DNA from: CAMLIZ01 sp036231905
GTDB lineage: Bacteria; Pseudomonadota; Gammaproteobacteria; Burkholderiales; Burkholderiaceae_C
Length of the DNA stretch: 64,000 bases
Direction of reading: 5' to 3'
Assembly (NCBI RefSeq): GCF_036231905.1
Contig: NZ_JAZARE010000001.1
Coordinates: 558,001 to 622,000 of the forward strand
Position 1 is the stretch's first letter, and each line of letters begins with the position of its first letter. Shown one piece after another: positions 22,045 to 30,047 of the stretch. Made by a program: the position numbers and the translations under genes. The notes beneath the pieces are model-generated. The model did no database searches. It saw only the letters and a program-made list of their open reading frames with translations, and had not been told where the DNA came from.

Positions 22045-23983
22045 AGCAGCCGACCCGTTGCCGCGGTGGCGGTGCGCTCCCGCAGCCGGTGGCGCAGGAG
22101 GCGGACGCCCGTGCCGGGGCCGGCTGGGCGGGTTTCGGTTCCGAGCAGCCGCAGCCCGACTTGCCTTCGGCCTTCCTGGCTTCGTCCAGCGCGCAGCAGG
22201 CCGACGCGTCGGCCTGGGCCGGGCCGCCGCAGCAGCCCCCTTCGGCCGCGGGCGCATCGGCGCCGACTCCAGCGCCGCCGGCACTGCAGACCCCGGTCTC
22301 GGGCAATTCGAGCTCAACCCGGTCGGCCGCCTCCAGATCGCCGGCGATCGCGGCCACCACCGAGCGCGCCTGCTCGAAGCCGGTGGCCATCAGGAAGGTG
22401 GGCGCGCGGCCATAACTCTTGACGCCGACGGTGTAGAAGCCCGGCTCCGGATGCGACAGCTCCCGGTGGCCGTGCGGCCGCACCGTGCCGCAGCTGTGCA
22501 GGTTGGGGTCGATCAGCGGCCCCAGTGCCTCGGTGGACTCCAGCCACGGGTCCAGCTTCAGGCGCAACTCGCTCGCCAGCGACAGGTCCGGGCGCTGGCC
22601 GGTCGCGCAGATGATCTCGTCGACGCCTTCGACTCGCACCGGTTGCGACCGTGCGTCATCGCCTTCGACAGTGAGCGTGTGGCCGTCGCGCCGGATCGCG
22701 GTGATGCGCAGGCCGCTGAAGAACTCCAACGCGCCGGCATCGCGCAGCGCCTTGAGGTCGCTGCCCAGGCGCCCGCGCGCCGGCAGTGCGTCCGCTTGAC
22801 CGCCGCCGAACACGCGGGTGGGCGTGGCGCCGCGCACCGCCCACGCGAGGCGGGTGCCCGGTGCCATGCGCGCGAGCTCCGCCAGGCCGAGCAGCGCATT
22901 GGCCGCCGAGTGCCCGGCGCCCACCACCAGGGTGCGCTTGCCGGCATAACGGCCGCGCTCGCGGCCCAGCACGTCGGGAATGCCGTAGGCGATGCGGTCC
23001 CTGTTCTGCGCCTCGCCGATGGCCGGCAGGCCGCTCGCGCCCAGTGGATTCGGGGTGCCCCAGGTGCCGGTGGCATCGATCACCGCGCGGGCCCGGTACT
23101 CCATCCATCCCGTTCCCTCCATCACCCGGATGACAAAGGGCGCCTGCTCGCGAGCGGCCGTCTTCACCTTGTCGACGCCTTCGCGGCTCACCGACAGCAC
23201 CCGGCTGTTGAGCTTCAGCGCCCGCGCCACCTCGGGTCGCTGGGCGAAGGGCCGCAGCAGGCGCTCGACGACCTCACCGGCCAGCGGCAGCGAGTCTTCG
23301 GGCGGCGGCTGCCAGCCTGTGCGCTGGAGCATCGCTGCCATTGCTGCGTCGACGTTGTAGCGCCAAGGCGAGAACAGGCGCACATGCCCGTAGTCCGTCA
23401 GGTTCGTGCCGACCGAGGCACCGGCTTCGAAGATCAGCGGCTCGATGCCTCGTTCGATCAGCCGGGCCGCGGCAGCCAGGCCCACCGGCCCCGCGCCCAG
23501 GATGGCGACCGGCAAGGATCCCTGTGCCTTCGGCGCCTGGCGCAGCGTGACGGCCATCAACACCGCGTTGGCAGGACAGGCGCCCTGGAACTCTGCGGAA
23601 GCCTGCAGCGCCCGCGGCGCGTGCTCGCGGGGCTGCGGCTCGAACCCGAACCTCGGGAAGTAATCGGCCGCGGTGGTCGTCAGCAGGAACACCTGCCCGA
23701 TGCCGCGGCGCGTGGCCTCCTGCAGCAGCAGGCGCACCAGCGACTCGCCGATGCCCTGGCCATGCAGGCCGGGCGCAATGGCCACCGAGCGCAACAGCGC
23801 CACGGCACCGTAGACCTCGGCGCCGGCGACGCCCACCACCTCGTTCCCGCTGAGGGCGACCACGAAGGTGGCGAGGTGTTCTTCGGCGCCCTCGAGGGGC
23901 AGATGGTTGGCGGTCAGCAGGGATTGGATGGCGGGCCAGTCCGAGGGGCCGGCCTGGCGAAGGGAGACGTTCTTCAGCGACAT
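22037..23983 (-). CDS. ArsN-like acetyltransferase fused to ArsO-like flavoprotein with Cys-rich tail
   Basis: A 648-residue three-part protein. Residues about 1-150 form a GNAT domain of the ArsN2 type (VALLRSVAIAPGLHGQGIG, then TTTAADYFPRFGFEP). Residues about 158-560 form a flavin-dependent oxidoreductase of the ArsO type: FAD motif VAILGAGPVGLAAAARL, NADPH motif LVVGAGHSAANALLG, and IICATGQRPDLS. The last 85 residues hold 11 cysteines, mostly in pairs (GGCCGG, ACCAL, GCGC, GCCG), fit for binding a soft metal or metalloid. ArsN and ArsO are usually separate genes in ars operons. The ATG at 23983 has an AAAGG site. The fusion may channel an arsenical through oxidation and acetylation, with the tail as a trap; that is inference. 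Confidence 0.88.
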   Translation of the reverse strand: MSLKNVSLRQAGPSDWPAIQSLLTANHLPLEGAEEHLATFVVALSGNEVVGVAGAEVYGAVALLRSVAIAPGLHGQGIGESLVRLLLQEATRRGIGQVFLLTTTAADYFPRFGFEPQPREHAPRALQASAEFQGACPANAVLMAVTLRQAPKAQGSLPVAILGAGPVGLAAAARLIERGIEPLIFEAGASVGTNLTDYGHVRLFSPWRYNVDAAMAAMLQRTGWQPPPEDSLPLAGEVVERLLRPFAQRPEVARALKLNSRVLSVSREGVDKVKTAAREQAPFVIRVMEGTGWMEYRARAVIDATGTWGTPNPLGASGLPAIGEAQNRDRIAYGIPDVLGRERGRYAGKRTLVVGAGHSAANALLGLAELARMAPGTRLAWAVRGATPTRVFGGGQADALPARGRLGSDLKALRDAGALEFFSGLRITAIRRDGHTLTVEGDDARSQPVRVEGVDEIICATGQRPDLSLASELRLKLDPWLESTEALGPLIDPNLHSCGTVRPHGHRELSHPEPGFYTVGVKSYGRAPTFLMATGFEQARSVVAAIAGDLEAADRVELELPETGVCSAGGAGVGADAPAAEGGCCGGPAQADASACCALDEARKAEGKSGCGCSEPKPAQPAPARASASCATGCGSAPPPRQRVGCCG

Positions 23984-24038
23984 GAGGATGCCTTTCGATC
24001 AACCGAGGGAAGACAGCGTGGGCCTGCGGAGCGTTGGC

Positions 24039-24767
24039 TCAGCGAGGTGAAGGCCGGGCGTCGGGCGCGCCACCTTCCGCGCTGCCAGAGGCCTCGATCG
24101 CGTTGGGATGTCCCGCCGGGTGAAGCCGGGGTTCGAAGAGCCTGTGGAGGGTCAGCCCGATCGCGGCGCCCAGCAGCTGGGCGATCACGAAGCCCGGCAC
24201 GCTGGCCGGAGCGATGCCCGCGAAGCTGTCGCTGAACATGCGGCCAAAGGCCGCCGCCGGGTTGGCGAAGGAGGTGGACGCAGTGAACCAGTAGGCCGAG
24301 CCGATGTAGGCGGCCACCATCGCGGCAGCGCGGCCTGCCGGGGCGCGCAGGATCACCAGCAGCAGGCCCGCGGTGGCCACCGCTTCGGCGATCCATTGGC
24401 CGGTGCCGGCACGCACCTTCGCCGACCACTGCAGGATCGGCAGGTCGAACATCGCATGGGCCAGCCAGGCGCCCAGCATGGCGCCGAGCAGCTGCGCGGC
24501 CACGTAGGGCAGCAGTGCTGTTTTCGGCAGCTCACCTCGCCACGCCATCACGGCGCTGACCGCGGGATTGAAGTGCGCCCCGCTGATGGGGCCAAAGACT
24601 TCGATCAGGATGTACAGCCCGCCCACCGTGGCGAGCGTGTTGGCCAATAGCGCGACGGCGACGTTGCCGCCGGCCAGGCGCTCGGCCATGATGCCGGAGC
24701 CGATCACGACTGCCAGCAGCAGGGCGGTGCCCAGCACTTCGCTGGTGAGCTTGCGGGGCAGGTCCAT
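24039..24767 (-). CDS. aqpS: aquaglyceroporin-like channel (AqpS type)
   Basis: A 242-residue major intrinsic protein with six helices. The first half-helix motif is HFNPAVS (near 66-72); the second is FANPAAAFGRMFSDSFAG (near 168-185). The Arg that normally follows the second NPA is absent (NPAAA), which leaves a wider pore; an Arg occurs five residues later, as in arsenic-operon MIPs. AqpS of Sinorhizobium lets arsenite made by ArsC leave the cell down its gradient, replacing an ArsB or Acr3 pump. Here it directly follows arsC by 13 bases, and no arsB/acr3 is present. The ATG at 24767 is used; the longer frame overlaps arsC. Confidence 0.88.
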   Translation of the reverse strand: MDLPRKLTSEVLGTALLLAVVIGSGIMAERLAGGNVAVALLANTLATVGGLYILIEVFGPISGAHFNPAVSAVMAWRGELPKTALLPYVAAQLLGAMLGAWLAHAMFDLPILQWSAKVRAGTGQWIAEAVATAGLLLVILRAPAGRAAAMVAAYIGSAYWFTASTSFANPAAAFGRMFSDSFAGIAPASVPGFVIAQLLGAAIGLTLHRLFEPRLHPAGHPNAIEASGSAEGGAPDARPSPR

Positions 24768-24780
24768 GCTGCAGCCGCCT

Positions 24781-25215
24781 TCAGTTCCTGGAGATCCCGG
24801 CCCGGCGCCCCGCCGCATCGATCACCACCTCGCCGTCCTCCTTGGTGAACGGCCCCTGCTGCGGCGACGGCAGGATGTCCAGCACCAGCTCGGAGGGCCG
24901 GCACAGCCGCGTGCCCAGCGGCGTCACCACGATGGGCCGGTTCATCAGCACCGGGTGCGCGACGATGAAGTCCAGCAGTTGCTCGTCCGTCCACTTCGGA
25001 TCGTCCAGCCCCAGCGCCTCATACGGCGTGCCCTTGCGCCGCAGCAGCTCGCGCACGCCGATGCCCATGGCGCCGAGCAGGGCGGCCAGCGTCTCGCGTG
25101 ACGGCGGTGTCTTCAGGTACTCGATCACCTCGGGCTCGACGCCGCTGTTGCGGATCATCGCGAGGGTGTTGCGCGAGGTGCCACAGGCCGGGTTGTGATA
25201 GATCGTGATGGACAT
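24781..25215 (-). CDS. arsC: arsenate reductase, glutaredoxin-dependent
   Basis: A 144-residue ArsC of the glutaredoxin-linked (E. coli R773) class. Catalytic Cys11 lies in IYHNPACGTSRN; the arsenate-binding arginines are in the conserved LMNRPIVVTPLG (about 90-101) and LCRPSELVLDILP. Length and motifs are standard. It reduces arsenate to arsenite in the cytoplasm with glutathione and glutaredoxin; the neighbouring channel and fusion enzyme then handle the product. It lies 35 bases after the hydroxylase gene and 13 before aqpS in the six-gene operon. Confidence 0.96.
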   Translation of the reverse strand: MSITIYHNPACGTSRNTLAMIRNSGVEPEVIEYLKTPPSRETLAALLGAMGIGVRELLRRKGTPYEALGLDDPKWTDEQLLDFIVAHPVLMNRPIVVTPLGTRLCRPSELVLDILPSPQQGPFTKEDGEVVIDAAGRRAGISRN

Positions 25216-25250
25216 GGTGGTCGGGCTTGATCAGAGTGCGGGCCAGCGGG

Positions 25251-26132
25251 TCAAACCCGGCAGCACCTGGGGGTGAACATGGAGGCCAGCTGCTGGACGT
25301 AGCCGGCCTTTGCGGGATAGCCGCCGCCGTCACCGAACAGGCCGATGCGGGCCGGCCGGTTGTCGGCGGCGCGATGACGGAAGGTGCCGAACACATGGTC
25401 CCAGAGCACCAGGGCGCTGCCGAAGTTGGAGTTGGCCTCGGCCGGGCTGGCCGAGTGGTGCCAGCGGTGCAGTTCGTTGGTGCTGAACACGTGGTTCAGC
25501 CAGCCGCTCGCACTGCGCACGTTCAGGTGCTGCAGCATCAGCACCGGCTGGGTCAGCGCCACCGCGCCCAGCAACACCTCCTTCGGCGCACCCAGCAGCA
25601 GCAGGGGCAGCAGGCTCACCGTGGTGTTGAGCAGGTGGTTCAGCGGATGGAAGCGGAAGTTGTTCAGCCAGTACAGGCGCTCGCTGCCATGGTGCAGTGC
25701 ATGCAGCCACCACAGCGCCGGCACCTCATGATGGGCCCGGTGCGACCAGTACTTGGCGAACTCGATCCAGAGCACCGCCACGAGGACCTGCAGGGCAAGA
25801 GGCCACGGGCCCAGCCGCCACGCCGCAGGCCCGCCCGCAGGCGCAAGCAGCGCCACCGCAAGCACCGGCAGCAGCGCCTTCACCAGCGGATCGACCAGTC
25901 CTATCACCACGGCCGCGCTGGTCGCATCGACCGCCACATCGCCCTGCGACTGGCGCCACGAGGGGTCGAACGGGTGCCTGCGCTCCAGCAGCGCACCGGT
26001 GGCCAGCACCAGCACGCTCCAGCCCAGCACCACCGCCTCCAGCGGCCAGCCCAAGGCCAGGGCGGCACTGAAGACGGCCACGCTGCCGCCCACGGCGAGC
26101 AGATAGAGATGGCGTACCAGGAAGGTGGACAT
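25251..26132 (-). CDS. membrane di-iron hydroxylase (sterol desaturase / fatty acid hydroxylase family) in the ars operon
   Basis: A 293-residue integral membrane protein. Histidine clusters of the family are present: WSHRAHHEV (about 140-148), LHALHHGSE (about 155-163), HLNV near 218 and LHRWHHSASP (about 236-245), which together bind two irons. Four or so hydrophobic helices surround them. The ATG at 26132 has GAGG upstream and starts eight bases after arsR ends; the GTG at 26150 would overlap arsR. The family adds hydroxyl groups to or desaturates lipids using oxygen. A place between arsR and arsC is unusual. It may alter membrane lipid or an organoarsenical; both are speculation. Confidence 0.87.
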   Translation of the reverse strand: MSTFLVRHLYLLAVGGSVAVFSAALALGWPLEAVVLGWSVLVLATGALLERRHPFDPSWRQSQGDVAVDATSAAVVIGLVDPLVKALLPVLAVALLAPAGGPAAWRLGPWPLALQVLVAVLWIEFAKYWSHRAHHEVPALWWLHALHHGSERLYWLNNFRFHPLNHLLNTTVSLLPLLLLGAPKEVLLGAVALTQPVLMLQHLNVRSASGWLNHVFSTNELHRWHHSASPAEANSNFGSALVLWDHVFGTFRHRAADNRPARIGLFGDGGGYPAKAGYVQQLASMFTPRCCRV

Positions 26133-26140
26133 GCGGCGCC

Positions 26141-26473
26141 TCAGCAGCACGAGGAGGCCCGCTTGGACGCGGCCGTATCGACACAGGCCTCGCCCTTGCA
26201 GCAGTTCTCGGTGAGGTAGCCCAGCAGGGCATTCATGTGCTCGAAGGCCACCCGGTACACCAGGTTGCGGCTCTGGCGCTCCTGCGTCACCAGGCCGGCG
26301 TTCGTGAGCTCCTTCAGGTGGAAGGACAGCGTTGCAGCAGGGACCCCCAGGCCCTCCGCCATCACGCCAGGCGTCATGCCCCGGGCGCCGGCCACCACCA
26401 GGGCGCGGAACACCTGCAGGCGCAGGCCGTGGGCCAGGGCGGCGAGGGAGCGGACGACAACGGCTTCTTCCAT
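26141..26473 (-). CDS. arsR: ArsR/SmtB-family arsenic-responsive repressor
   Basis: A 110-residue winged-helix repressor. The ATG at 26473 begins MEEAVVVRSLAALAHGLRLQ; the HTH is MAEGLGVPAATLSFHLKEL (about 38-56). The metal-binding ELCVCDL of classic ArsR is missing. Instead the C-terminus holds Cys91, Cys92 and Cys97 (ENCCKGEAC) and a terminal Cys109-Cys110 pair, resembling the C-terminal triad of Acidithiobacillus ArsR, with slightly different spacing. It likely represses the operon until arsenite binds. A perfect palindromic operator overlaps its own start codon. There is no Shine-Dalgarno sequence, and the predicted transcription start is the A of the ATG. Confidence 0.93.
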   Translation of the reverse strand: MEEAVVVRSLAALAHGLRLQVFRALVVAGARGMTPGVMAEGLGVPAATLSFHLKELTNAGLVTQERQSRNLVYRVAFEHMNALLGYLTENCCKGEACVDTAASKRASSCC

Positions 26474-26508
26474 GATTTGAGTATCATGGAAATATCGACA
26501 GATGGCAA
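26468..26508 (-). promoter_or_regulatory. ars promoter with perfect palindromic ArsR operator
   Basis: Read on the minus strand, TTGCCA (26508-26503) and GATACT (26485-26480) are 17 bases apart. A perfect 9-bp inverted repeat, TTCCATGAT-N6-ATCATGGAA (26468-26491), covers the -10 element and the arsR start codon. This is the expected size and place of an ArsR-family operator. Position +1 falls on the ATG, so the mRNA would be leaderless. Confidence 0.75.
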
Positions 26509-26582
26509 CCCCTATTCGGCTTCCGCGGCCGGCGCATGTTTTTGAGGCCAACCGCGCATGACGACCGGGCCATGGCGCAGCC

Positions 26583-26622
26583 GGGTCACGCTGCCGTCAT
26601 CGCCCTGTCATGCCGAGGTCAC
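26583..26622 (+). promoter_or_regulatory. tandem Pho boxes upstream of phospholipase C
   Basis: Four heptamers repeat every 11 bases: GGGTCAC (26583), CCGTCAT (26594), CTGTCAT (26605) and AGGTCAC (26616). The middle pair matches the PhoB consensus CTGTCAT-N4-CTGTCAT at 13 of 14 positions; the outer two share GTCAC. PhoB dimers bind such 11-bp-spaced direct repeats. The site is 95-134 bases before the phospholipase start, so phosphate-starvation control is expected. No clear -10 was seen. Confidence 0.7.
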
Positions 26623-26716
26623 CGCACCGCCCCAGCATGCGTGCTGCCGCAAGGGCCCATGAGGCGCTGGCCGCGCAGCGCCCTGCACACAACAACCCAC
26701 AACCCGGGGGATCCCC

Positions 26717-28834
26717 ATGTCGAACTCCAAAGGCCTCGCCCGCCGCAGCATCCTCAAGATGCTCGGTTCCGGCACGCTGGCTGGCGCCGTGCCGGCCAGC
26801 ATCGCGCGCGCGCTGGAGGTGCCCGCGCACCAGCGCACCGGCACGATCAAGGACGTGCAGCACATCGTCATCCTGACGCAGGAGAACCGCTCGTTCGACC
26901 ACTACTTCGGCACCTTGCGCGGCGTGCGAGGCTTTGCCGATCCGCGGGCGGTGACCCTGCCCAGCGGCAAGCCGGTGTGGTGCCAGCCGGACGGCACGGG
27001 CGAGCTGCTGCCCTTCCGCCCGCCGGTGGACAACGTGGGCCTGACCTTCCTGCAGGATCCGCCGCACGGCTGGAACGACACGCACGCGGCATGGAACGCC
27101 GGCAACCATGACGGCTGGGTGGCCCACAAGGGCGTGGTGTCCATGACCTATCACACCCGCAAGGACATCCCCTACCACTTCGCCCTGGCCGACGCCTTCA
27201 CCATCTGCGACGCCTACCACTGCTCGCTGATGGGCCCGACCGACCCCAACCGGTATCACCTGTGGAGCGGCTGGGTGGGCAACGACGGTGCCGGCGGCGG
27301 CCCGGTGATCACCAATGCCGAGGCGGGCTACGACTGGTCCACCTACCCCGAGCGCCTGCAGGCCGCCGGCATCGGCTGGAAGGTCTACCAGGACGTGGGC
27401 GTGGGCCTGGACGCCGCCGGCTCCTGGGGCTGGACCAGCGACCCGTACATCGGCAACTACGGCGACAACGCGCTGCTGTACTTCCACCAGTACCAGAACG
27501 CGCATCCCGGCAGCCCCCTGGCCGACCGCGCCAAGACCGGCACCCGCATCAACGACCTGGGCCGCGACCCGATACGGCTGCTGGACATCTTCCGCGACGA
27601 CGTGGCGAACGGCCGCCTGCCGCAGGTGAGCTACATCGCGGCACCGGAAGCCTTCACCGAGCACCCCAACTTCCCGGCCGACTACGGCGCCTGGTACATC
27701 TCGCAGTTCATCGACATCCTGGCCTCGCATCCGGAGGTGTTCAGCAAGACAGTGCTGTTCATCCACTACGACGAGGAAGGCGGCTTCTTCGACCACATGG
27801 TGCCGCCCACGCCGCCCGCCTCGCGCGCGCAGGGCGCGTCCACGGTGGACACCGTCAACGAGATCTACCCCGGTGACCGCCAGCACCCCAAGGCGCCCTA
27901 CGGCCTGGGCATGCGGGTGCCGCTGCTGGTGGTCTCGCCCTGGAGCAAGGGCGGCTGGGTCAACTCCCAGGTGTTCGACCACACTTCGCTGATCCGCTTC
28001 ATCGAGGCCCGCTTCGCCGACGAGAAGCCGGGCCTGGTGGAGACCAACATCACGCCGTGGCGCCGCGCCGTGGCAGGCGACCTCACCTCCTGCTTCGACT
28101 TCGCCCGGCCCCATGCGCGGCCGGTGGCGCTGCCCACCACCCAGGCCTACCTGCCGCCCGATTCGGTGCGCCACCCCAACTACCCGCTGGCCACGCCTGC
28201 GAACCCGCAGATGCCGGTGCAGGAGCCCGGCGTGCGGCCCGCGCGCCCCCTGCCCTACGTGCCGCGCGTGCACGGCCGCCTGCATGCGAGCGACGGCGCC
28301 TTCCATATCGACTTCGCCAACACGGGGCGCGCGGCCATCGTGTACCACGTGCGTTCGGCCAAGGGCCAGCATGCGCCGCGCAGCTACACGGTGGAGCCGC
28401 AGCGCCTGCTGTCCGACAGCTGGCCGCTGGTGGCCATCGGCGCCAGCGAATACGACATCACCGTGCACGGCCCCAACGGCTTCCTGCGCGCCTTCAAGGG
28501 CAGCGTGGCGGGGGCACGGCCCTCGCAGCTGGACGTGCGCGCCAGCTACGACGAGGGCCGCGAGACACTGATCCTCACCCTGAGCAACAACGGCCTCAGG
28601 CCCGCCGCGGTGAACGTGGACTGCGGCTACACCGGGCAGCGAGTGCCGGCCCTGCTGGGCCCCGGCGATTCGACGTCGCAGCGCTGGCTGCTGCAGCGGC
28701 AGCACAGCTGGTACGACCTGCGCATCAGCATCGAAGGCGACTCAGCGTTCGAGGTGCGTTTTGCCGGCCACATGGAGACCGGCGAGCCCAGCATCAGCGA
28801 TCCGATGATGGGGCGGGTGGCGTTGCAAGGCTAG
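26717..28834 (+). CDS. Tat-exported phosphocholine-preferring phospholipase C
   Basis: A 705-residue enzyme of the PlcH/PlcN (acid phosphatase superfamily) type. The N-terminus carries a twin-arginine signal (LARRSILKMLGSGTLAG), so it is exported folded. The catalytic domain (about 35-450) has HIVILTQENRSFDHYFGTLR with the nucleophilic Thr/Asn region, then DAYHCSLMGPTDPNRYHLWS and FIHYDEEGGFFDHMVPP for metal binding. Two C-terminal domains of the DUF756 kind follow (about 505-600 and 610-695). It hydrolyses phosphatidylcholine or sphingomyelin outside the membrane, releasing phosphocholine as a phosphate source. Upstream Pho boxes agree with that role. It is divergent from the ars operon. Confidence 0.94.
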   Translation: MSNSKGLARRSILKMLGSGTLAGAVPASIARALEVPAHQRTGTIKDVQHIVILTQENRSFDHYFGTLRGVRGFADPRAVTLPSGKPVWCQPDGTGELLPFRPPVDNVGLTFLQDPPHGWNDTHAAWNAGNHDGWVAHKGVVSMTYHTRKDIPYHFALADAFTICDAYHCSLMGPTDPNRYHLWSGWVGNDGAGGGPVITNAEAGYDWSTYPERLQAAGIGWKVYQDVGVGLDAAGSWGWTSDPYIGNYGDNALLYFHQYQNAHPGSPLADRAKTGTRINDLGRDPIRLLDIFRDDVANGRLPQVSYIAAPEAFTEHPNFPADYGAWYISQFIDILASHPEVFSKTVLFIHYDEEGGFFDHMVPPTPPASRAQGASTVDTVNEIYPGDRQHPKAPYGLGMRVPLLVVSPWSKGGWVNSQVFDHTSLIRFIEARFADEKPGLVETNITPWRRAVAGDLTSCFDFARPHARPVALPTTQAYLPPDSVRHPNYPLATPANPQMPVQEPGVRPARPLPYVPRVHGRLHASDGAFHIDFANTGRAAIVYHVRSAKGQHAPRSYTVEPQRLLSDSWPLVAIGASEYDITVHGPNGFLRAFKGSVAGARPSQLDVRASYDEGRETLILTLSNNGLRPAAVNVDCGYTGQRVPALLGPGDSTSQRWLLQRQHSWYDLRISIEGDSAFEVRFAGHMETGEPSISDPMMGRVALQG

Positions 28835-28854
28835 GGCATGCACCGCCGGGCTGC

Positions 28855-30045
28855 TCATGCGGGCTCGCTCAGCGAACGGCCGCGGCAAGAGCGCCACAAC
28901 ACCAGGTCGTAGGCGATCTTCAGGACGCCACAGGCCACCAGCGGCGCGGCGATCCAGCCGCTGGAAAACAGCGCGCCCGCCAGCGCGGGGCTGACCGCGG
29001 CCGCCAGGCTGCGCGGCACGGCGGTGGCGCTCGCTGCAGCGGCCCGTTCCTGCGGCGTGACCACGGCCATGACGTAGGCCGAGCGGGTGGGCACGTCCAT
29101 CTGCGACAGCGCGCTGCGCAGCAACAGCAGGCCCAGCGCCAGCGGCAGGCTGGGCGCCCAGGCCGCCAGCACCAGGCACACGCTGGACGGGATGTGGGTG
29201 AACACCATGGTGTTGAGCAGCCCGATGCGGCGCGCGACCCCCGGTGCCGCGAGCTGGGAGGCCGCGCTCAGCAAGCCCGTAAAAAAGAAGAACGTGCCCG
29301 CCTCGCCCAACGAGAGCCCGAAACGCTGTAGCAGCCACAGCGACAGCAAGGCGTTGACCACCAGGCCGCCGGCAAACGCGTCCACGCTGAACAGCAGCGC
29401 CAGCCGCATCACGATGGCGCGCGATGGCCCGAGCGCAGCGACGGGTGCCGCGGCGGCCGGCGCATCGGCTGCCGCCCGGGGCCGGTAGACCCACCACACC
29501 ACCAGCCCGACCAGCCCATAGAGCACGAACATGGCCCGGATCGCCAGGATGCGCGGGATGCCGAGCGAGGCCGCGACCAGGTCCGGCAGGCCGGCGCCCA
29601 GCGCGCCCACCGCCGCCAGCAGCGCCCCGACCACGCTGTAGCGCGCGAACAGCACCGTCCTGGCATGCCCGCTGGCCGCGGCGGACAGGCGGGCATGCTC
29701 CAGCGGCAGGAACACGCTCACGTCGCCGCCGCTCGGGTTGAGGGTGCCGACGAAGGCCACGACGAGCAGGGGCCAGAACGACATGGCCAGCGCAAATCCG
29801 GCGCCGGTGGCCGCCATCAGCAGCGCCGCCCCGGCCAGCAGGGCATGGGAAGCCCACCGATGGCCCCAGGCCCCCACGGCCAGCGTCGCAAGGGCCGACC
29901 CGAGCAGCGTTGCGGTGGCGACCAGGCCGACCTCCAGGCTGCCGAGCCCCAGCGCCACCAGATACGCCGGCAGCAGCACCGCCATGTAGCCATCGACCAG
30001 GGCGCGAAGGCCGCGGGCCAGCAGGATTGCGCGCTCATCTGACAT
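28855..30045 (-). CDS. MFS transporter divergent from the chromate operon
   Basis: A 396-residue protein with about 12 membrane helices. Start MSDERAILLARGLRALVDGY; the helix 2-3 loop is VGAWGHRWASH rather than the usual MFS signature; the segment FVGTLNPSGGDVSVFLPLEH is conserved in one MFS subgroup of unknown substrate. Its ATG is 38 bases from that of chrB, on the other strand, across a palindromic element, so joint control is likely. I see no Shine-Dalgarno sequence. A chromate-linked role is suggested only by position. Confidence 0.8.
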   Translation of the reverse strand: MSDERAILLARGLRALVDGYMAVLLPAYLVALGLGSLEVGLVATATLLGSALATLAVGAWGHRWASHALLAGAALLMAATGAGFALAMSFWPLLVVAFVGTLNPSGGDVSVFLPLEHARLSAAASGHARTVLFARYSVVGALLAAVGALGAGLPDLVAASLGIPRILAIRAMFVLYGLVGLVVWWVYRPRAAADAPAAAAPVAALGPSRAIVMRLALLFSVDAFAGGLVVNALLSLWLLQRFGLSLGEAGTFFFFTGLLSAASQLAAPGVARRIGLLNTMVFTHIPSSVCLVLAAWAPSLPLALGLLLLRSALSQMDVPTRSAYVMAVVTPQERAAAASATAVPRSLAAAVSPALAGALFSSGWIAAPLVACGVLKIAYDLVLWRSCRGRSLSEPA

Positions 30046-30047
30046 CT

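Noticed and set aside
26597..28705. 702-codon minus-strand frame
   Set aside because: Antisense to phospholipase C and contains no recognisable motif.
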